From Rhodospirillales bacterium (GTDB lineage: Bacteria > Pseudomonadota > Alphaproteobacteria > Rhodospirillales > JASLQF01): 53,390 bases of DNA. Of this stretch, positions 11,654 through 19,185 are shown in pieces (the first letter of the stretch is position 1; the number at the start of each line of letters is the position of its first letter). The DNA is taken from NCBI GenBank assembly GCA_030744625.1, contig JASLQF010000039.1:1-53390 (forward strand), given 5' to 3'. The position numbers and the translations under genes were made by a program. Below the pieces are notes generated by a model. It did not search any database. It was not told the origin of the DNA and was given only the letters and a program-made list of their open reading frames with translations.

Positions 11654-12148
11654 TTATTGTTCGGTCAGGTTCAGCAGATGCCCGACGTCGAGGACGACCA
11701 TGAGGCGGTCGTCCAGCCGATAGACGCCGTTGGCGAAATCACGCCACAGGGGATCGAGCGTACCGGGGTTGTTCTCAAAATACTCGGATGACAGCCCGAT
11801 CACGTCGCCCACGGTATCGACCAGGAGCGTGTAAAGCTCGTTTTGGTGTTCCACCGTGACGCCCATGTTGTTGAGATCGACCGGGCGCCCCCCCAGGCCG
11901 AGCCGTACGCGCACGTCGACCACCGTGACGATGCGTCCGCGCAGATTGATCGAGCCCTTGACTTCCGGCGGCGCCAGGGGGACGGAAGCGATGGCGTCGG
12001 GCGTGAGGATGTCCTGCACGCCGAGGACCGGAATGCCGAACATCTGGTCCTCGATGATGAACGTGACGAAGTTTTCGACGTCCTTACCTTCGTTGCCGGT
12101 GATGTAATCCAGCTCTTTGGATTCGGAGGTTGTGACGAGATCGGTCAT
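11654..12148 (-). CDS. cheW: Chemotaxis coupling protein CheW
   Basis: Cytoplasmic scaffold that links chemoreceptors to the kinase CheA. The 164-residue protein has the CheW fold: NFVTFIIEDQMFGIPVLGVQ near residue 26, the conserved ILTPDAIASVPLAPPEVKGS region, INLRGRIVTVVDVRVRLGL around 68-86, and DTVGDVIGLSSEYF near 112. The N-terminus (about 25 residues, MTDLVTTSESKELDYITGNE) is an acidic extension. No cheA, receptor or other che gene is nearby, so it is an orphan copy; the stator genes motAB are 2.5 kb away but separated by unrelated genes. Confidence 0.93.
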   Translation of the reverse strand: MTDLVTTSESKELDYITGNEGKDVENFVTFIIEDQMFGIPVLGVQDILTPDAIASVPLAPPEVKGSINLRGRIVTVVDVRVRLGLGGRPVDLNNMGVTVEHQNELYTLLVDTVGDVIGLSSEYFENNPGTLDPLWRDFANGVYRLDDRLMVVLDVGHLLNLTEQ

Positions 12149-12300
12149 GGCCTTGTTCCGAAGTTGTGATCTGTGCAGTCTTGAACGGCTTCGACGCCAA
12201 CACCTGTTTGACGTATCCTTAATGGCATATGGGGTGATTTGCGCCGTTGACCAGGATTATTTTCTAATTGCCGTGGCCGCGAGGTGCGATCAGGGATGCC

Positions 12301-13530
12301 ATGACCATAACCGTTGAAGACATTCGGGCCGCCGCCGTCCTCTTGGCCGGAGAACTCGTGCGTACGCCCTGCGTCGTATCGCCGGCGCTATCCGAACTGA
12401 CCGGCGCCAGCGTCGTGCTCAAGCTCGAAAACCTGCAACAGACCGGCTCCTTCAAGCCACGCGGCGCGCTGGTCAAGATGAACAGCCTGGACGCCGCCCA
12501 GAAGAAGGCCGGTGTGGTTGCCGCCTCGGCGGGAAATCATGCCCAGGGCGTGGCTTTTCATGGCCGGCGCATGAACATCCCGGCGATCATCGTCATGCCG
12601 ACGGCGACGCCGTTCAACAAAGTATCGCGGACCGAGGCCCTTGGCGCCCAGATCGTGCTGCACGGCGACACCCTGAGCGAGTGCCGCGAGCACGCGGTGC
12701 GGCTGGCCGACGACAAGGGATGCGAGTTCATCTCGCCCTACGACGACGAAAAAGTCGTTACCGGCCAGGGCACCATCGGACTGGAAATGCTGGAGGACCA
12801 CCCGGATATCGACATCCTCGTCGTGCCCATCGGCGGCGGCGGCCTGATCGCCGGAATCGCCACCGTGGCCAAGGCGTTGCGGCCCGGAATCGAGGTCGTT
12901 GGCGTGCAGGCCGCACTGTTTCCCTCCATGTATCGGGCCTTGCGCGGCGAGGCATCGGCGGGCGGCGGCACCACGGTGGCCGACGGCATCGCTGTCAAGT
13001 CGCCTGGAATAATCACAAAACCCATCATCGAGGACTTGGTTTCGGATGTGCTGCTGGTCGACGAACCGGCCCTGGAACAGGCCGTGCAGACATATTTGGA
13101 GGTGCAGCGCATCGTCGTCGAGGGGGCGGGCTCGGCGTCCCTCGCGGCGCTTGTCGAGAATCGGCAAAGGTTCGCGGGCCAAAAAGTCGGTTTGGTCGTC
13201 TCCGGCGGCAACATCGACTCCAGGTTGCTCTCTTTCATCCTCATGAGAGGGCTGGTGCGCGAGGGGCGTCTGGTTAGCCTGCGCATAGAGATCACCGATA
13301 CGCCAGGGGCGTTGGCCAAGGTGACCGGTCTTGTCGGAGAGAGCGGCGGCAACATCGTCGAGGTCTACCACCAGCGCTTGTCCCAAGACATTCCCGTCAA
13401 GATGACCGAGGTGGACGTGGTGGTGGAGACCCGCGATATGGGGCACGTGCGCGCACTCCTCGATATCCTCAACCGGAAGGGCTTTCCGGCTCGGCTGCTG
13501 AGTAGCACGGCGCTCGACGCCGCGGGCTAA
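12301..13530 (+). CDS. Threonine ammonia-lyase (threonine dehydratase) with C-terminal ACT domain
   Basis: PLP enzyme that deaminates threonine to 2-oxobutyrate, either for isoleucine synthesis or threonine breakdown. Of 409 residues, the Schiff-base lysine is K52 in SFKPRGA; the Asn-contact loop is SAGNHAQGVAFHG; and the phosphate-binding glycine loop is IGGGGLIAGIA. Residues about 330-405 (RIEITDTPGALAKVTGLVGE onward) form one ACT domain, as in short ACT-containing threonine dehydratases, which are often insensitive to or activated by small ligands. The ATG at 12301 was chosen for its AGGG spacing; a TTG 33 bases upstream is in frame. A second, ACT-free paralogue is at 48003-49001. Biosynthetic (ilvA) versus catabolic (tdcB) use cannot be told from sequence alone. 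Confidence 0.9.
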   Translation: MTITVEDIRAAAVLLAGELVRTPCVVSPALSELTGASVVLKLENLQQTGSFKPRGALVKMNSLDAAQKKAGVVAASAGNHAQGVAFHGRRMNIPAIIVMPTATPFNKVSRTEALGAQIVLHGDTLSECREHAVRLADDKGCEFISPYDDEKVVTGQGTIGLEMLEDHPDIDILVVPIGGGGLIAGIATVAKALRPGIEVVGVQAALFPSMYRALRGEASAGGGTTVADGIAVKSPGIITKPIIEDLVSDVLLVDEPALEQAVQTYLEVQRIVVEGAGSASLAALVENRQRFAGQKVGLVVSGGNIDSRLLSFILMRGLVREGRLVSLRIEITDTPGALAKVTGLVGESGGNIVEVYHQRLSQDIPVKMTEVDVVVETRDMGHVRALLDILNRKGFPARLLSSTALDAAG

Positions 13531-13542
13531 TCGGGCTGGCTT

Positions 13543-14364
13543 CTAGTGCAGGCGCCAGACGAACAACCGGGTGCGTCGGCGGTCCGGGACTTCGACGATC
13601 TCGTCGGCGGGCGCGCCCGGAACCTCGAAGCTGTTGCTGATGAACAGCGACCCGGGCCGCATCTCGGCGCACGCCTTGCGGTAAAGGGCTGGCATCGGTT
13701 CCGGCGACAGGAAGCAATACACCACGTCATAGGGGGACAGGTCTTGCTTCCAGAAATCGCCGTACGCCAGGCGCACGTTTGCCGGCCCCAATATCCGCAG
13801 CCGCAGCCATGAGAGCGCGAACAACAGGGGCGCCGATTCGATTCCCGCGAACCGGCCGCGCGGCCGCTGTCGGGCCAGGTGCGCGAGGGTACCGCCGAGG
13901 CCGCTGCCGACGTCGAGGAAGGCGATGCCGGACCGGTCCGGCAATAGCCTGGCAAGGGCCGACCACGTGAGCCGGTTGCTCAGGTAGAGCGGTACCCGTT
14001 CGCGGGCGGAATTCCAGAAAACCAGGAGCAGAACGAGGAAAAACGCCAGATATACCCACGCCGGTACGGGCAGCGTCGTTGCCGCGGCGGCGGCTGGCGG
14101 CAGCGCGATGTGCAGGGGAATCCACCAGTTGGCCAGCCCGAATCGCGCGCCGAGCAGGGCCGCCACCGCGCCCTGGGCGGCGAGCATGGCGAGCAGCGGA
14201 AACCGCACCCCAGCCGCAGCCGCCAGGAGGGCGGCCGCGCCGAAGACCAAGGCGGCCGCCAGGAGTTGGGCCAGGAGCGCTATGATCAGCGGGGGGAAGC
14301 GCCGGTTTGGGGCGTCGCCGGTGGGGGGATGACCCCGCCGGCGGGGGCTTAGAATCCTAGGCAT
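13543..14364 (-). CDS. Membrane-anchored class I SAM-dependent methyltransferase-like protein
   Basis: A 273-residue protein with two parts. Residues about 25-125 are very hydrophobic and probably form four membrane helices (for example LIIALLAQLLAAALVFGAA and VYLAFFLVLLLVFW). The rest is a Rossmann methyltransferase: motif I FLDVGSGLGGTLAHLA, acidic motif FAGIESAPLLFAL, and a later strand VVYCFLSPEPMPALY. The substrate is unknown; similar membrane-anchored proteins are annotated only as class I methyltransferases. It converges on the threonine dehydratase gene with a 12-base gap and has no partner in its own direction. No close operon context to suggest a role. Confidence 0.75.
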   Translation of the reverse strand: MPRILSPRRRGHPPTGDAPNRRFPPLIIALLAQLLAAALVFGAAALLAAAAGVRFPLLAMLAAQGAVAALLGARFGLANWWIPLHIALPPAAAAATTLPVPAWVYLAFFLVLLLVFWNSARERVPLYLSNRLTWSALARLLPDRSGIAFLDVGSGLGGTLAHLARQRPRGRFAGIESAPLLFALSWLRLRILGPANVRLAYGDFWKQDLSPYDVVYCFLSPEPMPALYRKACAEMRPGSLFISNSFEVPGAPADEIVEVPDRRRTRLFVWRLH

Positions 14365-14525
14365 GGAATCCCCGACCCGGTCAGGGCTTTCCCTGAAAAC
14401 ACGAAAATAAGCGAGAATTCCTGGAAAGACATGGCGCTATGAATTAGATATCGTAATCGAACGGAGGCTTGGCCGGTGATCATAAGGCCCGCGTAACTTT
14501 CCAGCCTTGCGCGCCTGCCGGAAAC

Positions 14526-14553
14526 TTGATAGCCGACGACGGCAAATTATAAC
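14526..14553 (+). promoter_or_regulatory. Candidate promoter for motAB
   Basis: TTGATA at 14526-14531, a 16-base spacer and TATAAC at 14548-14553 resemble a sigma-70 promoter about 70 bases before the motA start. The remaining roughly 160 bases back to the methyltransferase gene show nothing else I can identify. Confidence 0.4.
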
Positions 14554-14623
14554 GTTCGGGTTACCCATGACAAAGTGCTCGTATAGACGCATTCGGCCGT
14601 CATAAGCGTCACCAGGAACCGTC

Positions 14624-15496
14624 ATGTTTTTCATCATCGGGTTTCTTGTCGTCATTGGCAGCGTCATCGGCGGATACATGGGCGCCGGCGGCCACGTCGA
14701 CGTGCTTTGGCAACCGCTCGAGTTCGTGATCATATTCGGGGCCGGCATCGGTGCCTTTATCATCGCCAATTCCAAGGCCGTAATGGGCCGGACACTCGGG
14801 TCCTTCGGCGCCCTGCTCAAGGGACCCAAGTACAACGCCGCCGCCTATCTGGAGCTTCTCGGCGTGCTCTACGCGGTCTTCAGGCTGGCCAAGACCAAGG
14901 GCGATCTGGCCCTGGAAGCGCACGTGGAAAAGCCCCAAGAAAGTGCTCTTTTCACGCAGTTTCCCCTTTTCATGAAGGACCATCACGTGGTCGATTTCGT
15001 GTGCGATTACCTGCGCCTGCTGACCCTGGGCGCCAGCACTTCTCACGAGGTCGAGGCGGTGATGGACGAAGAACTCGAGGTCCATCACGGCGAGGACCAC
15101 GACGTCGTTCACGCCGTCCAGGTCTTCGCCGATTCGGCGCCGGCGCTGGGCATCGTCGCCGCCGTTCTGGGCGTCATTCACACCATGGGTTCGATCACCG
15201 AACCGCCCGAGGTCCTGGGCCATCTCATCGGCGGCGCCCTGGTCGGCACCTTCGCGGGAATTTTCGCTTCCTACGGATTATTCGCGCCGATGGCCAGTTC
15301 CCTGCAGCAGACCTTCGACGCCGACTCCCGCTACCTGATGTGCATAAAGGTGGGAATCGTCGCCCACATGCAAGGTTACGCGCCCCAGGTCTCCGTCGAG
15401 TTCGCGCGCAAGGCCCTGTCCTCCAACGTGAGGCGCAGCTTCACCGAAGTGGAGGAAATGGTGCAGAATATAGGCGACGCCGGGGGAGGAGGCTGA
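14624..15496 (+). CDS. motA: Flagellar motor stator protein MotA
   Basis: Proton-channel stator subunit that drives flagellar rotation together with MotB. The 290-residue length is normal. It begins MFFIIGFLVVIGSVIGGYMG and has a second helix in PLEFVIIFGAGIGAFIIANS; the large cytoplasmic loop follows (KGPKYNAAAYLELLGVLYAV onward), and helices 3 and 4 are around ALGIVAAVLGVIHTMGSITE and GTFAGIFASYGLFAPMASSL, which contain the conserved Pro residues and the TM3-TM4 connection. AGGA lies six bases before the ATG. motB follows after three bases. The pair stands alone, away from other flagellar genes, as is common in alphaproteobacteria. Confidence 0.96.
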   Translation: MFFIIGFLVVIGSVIGGYMGAGGHVDVLWQPLEFVIIFGAGIGAFIIANSKAVMGRTLGSFGALLKGPKYNAAAYLELLGVLYAVFRLAKTKGDLALEAHVEKPQESALFTQFPLFMKDHHVVDFVCDYLRLLTLGASTSHEVEAVMDEELEVHHGEDHDVVHAVQVFADSAPALGIVAAVLGVIHTMGSITEPPEVLGHLIGGALVGTFAGIFASYGLFAPMASSLQQTFDADSRYLMCIKVGIVAHMQGYAPQVSVEFARKALSSNVRRSFTEVEEMVQNIGDAGGGG

Positions 15497-15499
15497 GCC

Positions 15500-16471
15500 A
15501 TGGCCGACACACCCGGACAGTCAATCATCATCAAAAAGGTCAAGAAGGTTGCCGGCGGTCATCACGGCGGCGCCTGGAAGCTCGCCTACGCCGACTTCGT
15601 CACCGCCATGATGGCCTTCTTCCTGATCCTGTGGTTGCTCAACTCGGTCACCCAGGAGCAGTTGGAAGGCATATCCAACTATTTCGCCCCGGCCAGTACC
15701 TCGGCGACGACCAGCGGCTCGGGCGATGTGCTGGCCGGGGCCACCATGTCGGCGGCCCCGACCGCCATGATGGCGGAATCCACCAGCCCCTCGGTGACCG
15801 TCGACCTGCCGCCGCCGAAGGCGGGCACGGGTCCTTCCGACTCGGATGAGCAGAGCGAGGACTCATCGGGGAGCATGTCCGAGGACGCCGCCGAGGAAAT
15901 GATGCAGAAGATGGAGGAGGAGCAGTTCCAGGAAGCGGAGAAAACGATCCGCGAGACCATCGAGGGCCTGCCCGAGTTCCAGCAACTTGTCGAAAGTCTG
16001 GTCATCGACAGCACCCCGGAAGGCCTGCGCATCCAGATCGTCGATCAGGACGGCCTCGCCATGTTCCCGAGCGGCAGCTCACAGATGCTTGACCACACAC
16101 GGAAAATGATGAAGCTGGTCACCAACGTGGTCAAGGGAATGCCCCAGAACATAGCTATTACCGGCCACACCGACGCCCGAAAGTTTTCGGGCGGTGAACG
16201 CGGTTACTCGAATTGGGAGCTGTCGGCGGACCGCGCCAACGCCAGCCGGCGCGCCCTGACTGATTTGGGCGTGGATCCCAAACGGCTCGCTCGGGTGGTG
16301 GGAATGGCGGCCCAGGAGCCGTTCGTCTCGAACGAGCCCAACAGCGCACGCAACCGGCGCATCTCCATCGTTCTTCTGCGCGGCACCGGCGACCAGAAAG
16401 CGCCGCCGCCGGAAGGGGCCGAGGCGGGCAAAGAGGCGGCCAAAGAGGCGGCCGAAGAAGCAGCCGAATAG
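15500..16471 (+). CDS. motB: Flagellar motor stator protein MotB
   Basis: Peptidoglycan-anchored stator partner of MotA, 323 residues. The single N-terminal helix carries the proton-binding Asp in KLAYADFVTAMMAFFLILWL, about residue 31. A long Ser/Ala/acidic linker follows (residues about 60-145, including SDSDEQSEDSSGSMSEDAAE). The C-terminal OmpA-like domain binds peptidoglycan; it contains IAITGHTDARKFSGG and LSADRANASRRAL, and ends ARNRRISIVLL. The extreme C-terminus is an Ala/Glu-rich repeat tail (EAGKEAAKEAAEEAAE). Directly follows motA with three bases between. Confidence 0.96.
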   Translation: MADTPGQSIIIKKVKKVAGGHHGGAWKLAYADFVTAMMAFFLILWLLNSVTQEQLEGISNYFAPASTSATTSGSGDVLAGATMSAAPTAMMAESTSPSVTVDLPPPKAGTGPSDSDEQSEDSSGSMSEDAAEEMMQKMEEEQFQEAEKTIRETIEGLPEFQQLVESLVIDSTPEGLRIQIVDQDGLAMFPSGSSQMLDHTRKMMKLVTNVVKGMPQNIAITGHTDARKFSGGERGYSNWELSADRANASRRALTDLGVDPKRLARVVGMAAQEPFVSNEPNSARNRRISIVLLRGTGDQKAPPPEGAEAGKEAAKEAAEEAAE

Positions 16472-16507
16472 GGAACACGCGATTCGTCGTTTCCGGGAAG
16501 CGGGTTC

Positions 16508-17257
16508 ATGGACCACAAGGCGCTTTCCAGCACCCAGTTTTTCTTCGCCACGCCACCCCTGCCCTGTCCCTATCTGCCGGACCGGGTCGAGCGCCGGGTG
16601 GTGACGGAACTGGCGGGACGTCAGGCCGGCCGCCTCAACGAACGCCTTTCCCGGGCCGGCTTCCGGCGCAGTCACCGCATCGCCTATGCGCCGGCCTGTC
16701 CCGGCTGCGCCGAGTGCCGGGCGGCGCGCATCGTCGCCGATGCCTTCACGTTGTCGCGTTCCCAGCGCCGCGTGTGGAAGCTCAACGCCGACATTATCGC
16801 CCGCGAGCCGCCCCTGGCCGCCACCGAAGAGCAGTATGGGTTATTTTCCGCCTACCTGGGGTCGCGCCACGGCGACGGCGACATGGCGCGCATGGACTTT
16901 CTCGATTATCGCTCCCTGGTCGAGGAAAGCCCCGTCGATACTGTCCTGGTTGAGTTCCGGGATGCCGGGCGGCGGCTCGTCGCGGGCTGTCTCATGGACC
17001 GCCTCGATGACGGTCTGTCCGCCGTCTATAGTTTTTTCGACCCCGCGTTGAGGCGAAGAAGCCTAGGCATATACATGGTTCTGTGGCTGGCCGAGCAGGC
17101 GAAAATCCGAGGACTGCCCCATGTTTACCTGGGGTATTGGATCGCCAATTGTGCCAAGATGTCCTACAAGGCGGCCTTCCACCCATTGCAAGTATTCACG
17201 GTGCAAGGCTGGCACCTCCTGCGGGCGCCGAGGAAATCAGACAAGTCTAGGAAATAG
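16508..17257 (+). CDS. bpt: Aspartate/glutamate leucyltransferase (arginyltransferase family)
   Basis: Transfers leucine from Leu-tRNA to proteins with N-terminal Asp or Glu, marking them for ClpS/ClpAP degradation in the N-degron pathway. The 249-residue length fits Bpt. The N-terminal ATE half has FFFATPPLPCPYLPDRVERR and YAPACPGCAECRAARI, with the conserved Cys residues, and the C-terminal GNAT-like half has SAVYSFFDPALRRRSLGIYM and LGYWIANCAKMSYKA. It begins 36 bases after motB in the same direction; there is no functional link known between them. Confidence 0.95.
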   Translation: MDHKALSSTQFFFATPPLPCPYLPDRVERRVVTELAGRQAGRLNERLSRAGFRRSHRIAYAPACPGCAECRAARIVADAFTLSRSQRRVWKLNADIIAREPPLAATEEQYGLFSAYLGSRHGDGDMARMDFLDYRSLVEESPVDTVLVEFRDAGRRLVAGCLMDRLDDGLSAVYSFFDPALRRRSLGIYMVLWLAEQAKIRGLPHVYLGYWIANCAKMSYKAAFHPLQVFTVQGWHLLRAPRKSDKSRK

Positions 17258-17355
17258 AAGCGTAAATCGCGGCCAATGTTGTGCTCGCGGCGCAACCATT
17301 ATAACCTCTGCCGACGGCCTTCCAGAGTGCGATTCCCATAGGGAGCGATCAACCC

Positions 17356-18462
17356 ATGAAGCGGCGTCAATTCCTCAGGAGTTCGGCGGCGGCCGGTGCC
17401 GTCGGCGCGGCGGCGCTGGCCGCGTCCTCTTTCCCCAAGCCGGCTCTTGCGCAGGGGCTCAGGGAATTGAGGATGGTGACGACATGGCCCAAGAACTTTC
17501 CGGGGCTGGGAACCAGCGCCGAGCGTCTGGCGAAACGAATTACCTCGATGTCCGGCGGCAGAATCGTGGTGAAGGTGTACGCGGCCGGGGAACTGCTTCC
17601 GCCATTCGAGTCCTTTGATGCGGTATCGGGCGGCTCGGCCGATATGTACCATGCGACGGAGCACTACTGGCAGGGAAAGTCCAAGGCCTTCAACTTCTTT
17701 GCCGCCGTTCCCTTTGGCATGACCGCCACCGAGATGGCCGCCTGGGTCGAATTCGGGGGCGGTCAGGCGCTGTGGGACGAACTCGCCGCCGGCTACAACC
17801 TGAAGCCCTTCCAGGCAGGCAACACGGGTGGGCAGATGGGTGGCTGGTTCAACAGGGAAATCCAAAGCATCGAGGACTACAAGGGACTGAAGATACGCAT
17901 GCCGGGCCTCGGCGGCGAAGTGCTGCGCCACGTCGGCGCCGCCGCCGTCTCGCTGCCGGGTGGCGAGATATATTCGGCCTTGCAATCGGGTGCCATCGAC
18001 GCCACCGAATGGGTCGGCCCATGGAACGACTTGGCCTTCGGTTTTTACAAGATCACCAAATTTTATTACTACCCGGGTTTCCACGAGCCCGGGACGGCGC
18101 TCGCCTGCGGCATGAATCTCAAAATCTGGGAAGCCATGTCGCCCGAGGAAAAATCCCTCGTCCACAGCGCCATGCAGGCCGAGAACGGTGTGGTGCTCGC
18201 TGAATTCAACGCCCACAACAGCGAATCCCTCGACGTGCTCAGGAACAAGCACAAGGTGCAGGTGCGTCGCTTCCCGAACCCGGTGTTGGGGGCCATCGGC
18301 CAGGCCGCCGGCGAGGTGGTCAACGAGGCCGGCACCAGCGACGCCACGACCCGGAAGGTCTACGAGAGCTTTCTCGAGTTCCGCAAGAAGTCCATCTCGT
18401 GGACCAAGCATTCCGAGCAGGCGTTCTGGGGGGCGCGGCTCCTCCCCTTCAAGTACGGCTGA
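17356..18462 (+). CDS. TRAP transporter substrate-binding protein, TakP-like (orphan)
   Basis: Periplasmic binding protein of the DctP/TRAP class, 368 residues, which would deliver a carboxylate to a DctQM-type secondary transporter. It begins with a Tat signal, KRRQFLRSSAAAG, and probable cleavage after ALAQ. GGQMGGWF, YSALQSGAIDATEWVGPWND and FYKITKFYYYPGF closely resemble TakP, the 2-oxo-acid binding protein, including the Trp and Arg region (IRMPGLGGE) that holds the carboxylate. No dctQ or dctM gene is adjacent: bpt lies before it and bioY converges on it eight bases after its stop. A TATAAC hexamer at 17300-17305 and AGGGAG upstream suggest its own promoter and ribosome site. Ligand is inferred from family only. 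Confidence 0.92.
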   Translation: MKRRQFLRSSAAAGAVGAAALAASSFPKPALAQGLRELRMVTTWPKNFPGLGTSAERLAKRITSMSGGRIVVKVYAAGELLPPFESFDAVSGGSADMYHATEHYWQGKSKAFNFFAAVPFGMTATEMAAWVEFGGGQALWDELAAGYNLKPFQAGNTGGQMGGWFNREIQSIEDYKGLKIRMPGLGGEVLRHVGAAAVSLPGGEIYSALQSGAIDATEWVGPWNDLAFGFYKITKFYYYPGFHEPGTALACGMNLKIWEAMSPEEKSLVHSAMQAENGVVLAEFNAHNSESLDVLRNKHKVQVRRFPNPVLGAIGQAAGEVVNEAGTSDATTRKVYESFLEFRKKSISWTKHSEQAFWGARLLPFKYG

Positions 18463-18470
18463 GAGCGTCG

Positions 18471-19097
18471 TCAGCTTTTGTAGCGGCCGACCAGGACCCA
18501 GCCGTAAGGCATGACGGCGGCGGCCAGCGCGATCTTCGCCGCGGCGCCGGCCAGAAACGGCGTCAACCCGTTGGCGACGGCGGCCGACAGCCCGGCCGCC
18601 AGGGCGATCCCCTTGGCCTGCATGAGGAAGACGCACAGCCACGCCACCCCGGGGATGAAGATCAACGCGGTGCCCAGGGCCATGGCGAACAAGGTGGCGG
18701 GGATGGTGCGGTCCCATCCGCGCTCTGCCAGCCAGCCGACGAGCATCGCCGCCGCCACGAAGCCGAACAGATAGCCACTGGTCGGCCCGGCGAAATAAGC
18801 CAACCCCCCGCCCCGCGAGAAAACGGGCAGGCCGAGCGCCCCTTCGGCCAGATAGAGAAGCACCGTGGCGGCGCCCAGCCGCCAGCCATATGCGGCACCG
18901 ATCACCAGGACGGCGAAGGTCTGCATGGTCATGGGCACAGGCCAGAACGGGACCTGGATCTTGGCCGACAGGGTCAGCAGCGCCGAGCCCGCCAGGGCCA
19001 ACACCGCCATACGCACCAGCCCGCCGGAGAAACGGGCCCCGGCGGTCGGCCACAGAGTGGCGATCAGCGTCGGTTGGATGGCGTGTGAAGCTTGCAT
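18471..19097 (-). CDS. bioY: Biotin transporter BioY
   Basis: Membrane substrate-capture (S) component for biotin, 208 residues and about six helices. The BioY signature is clear: KIQVPFWPVPMTMQTFAV, then YLAEGALGLPVFSRGGG and YFAGPTSGYLFGF, and the C-terminal Lys in GAAAKIALAA. No energy-coupling genes bioM or bioN are nearby, so it either works alone, as reported for some solitary BioY proteins, or shares an ECF module encoded elsewhere. GGGGAG precedes the ATG. I looked for a BioR-type operator (TTATCTATAA) in the upstream gap and found none. Confidence 0.95.
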   Translation of the reverse strand: MQASHAIQPTLIATLWPTAGARFSGGLVRMAVLALAGSALLTLSAKIQVPFWPVPMTMQTFAVLVIGAAYGWRLGAATVLLYLAEGALGLPVFSRGGGLAYFAGPTSGYLFGFVAAAMLVGWLAERGWDRTIPATLFAMALGTALIFIPGVAWLCVFLMQAKGIALAAGLSAAVANGLTPFLAGAAAKIALAAAVMPYGWVLVGRYKS

Positions 19098-19185
19098 GTC
19101 GGCATCTCCCCAATCGACCGGCCCCGGCCTCCCCTGGCTTCCCCGGGCCGTGAGCGCGGTGTCTTTGTTTACCAGCCTTGGCGTG

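Noticed and set aside
17299..19113. 604-codon minus-strand frame spanning the TRAP binding-protein gene and bioY
   Set aside because: Runs antisense through the binding protein and out of frame through BioY, both well supported.
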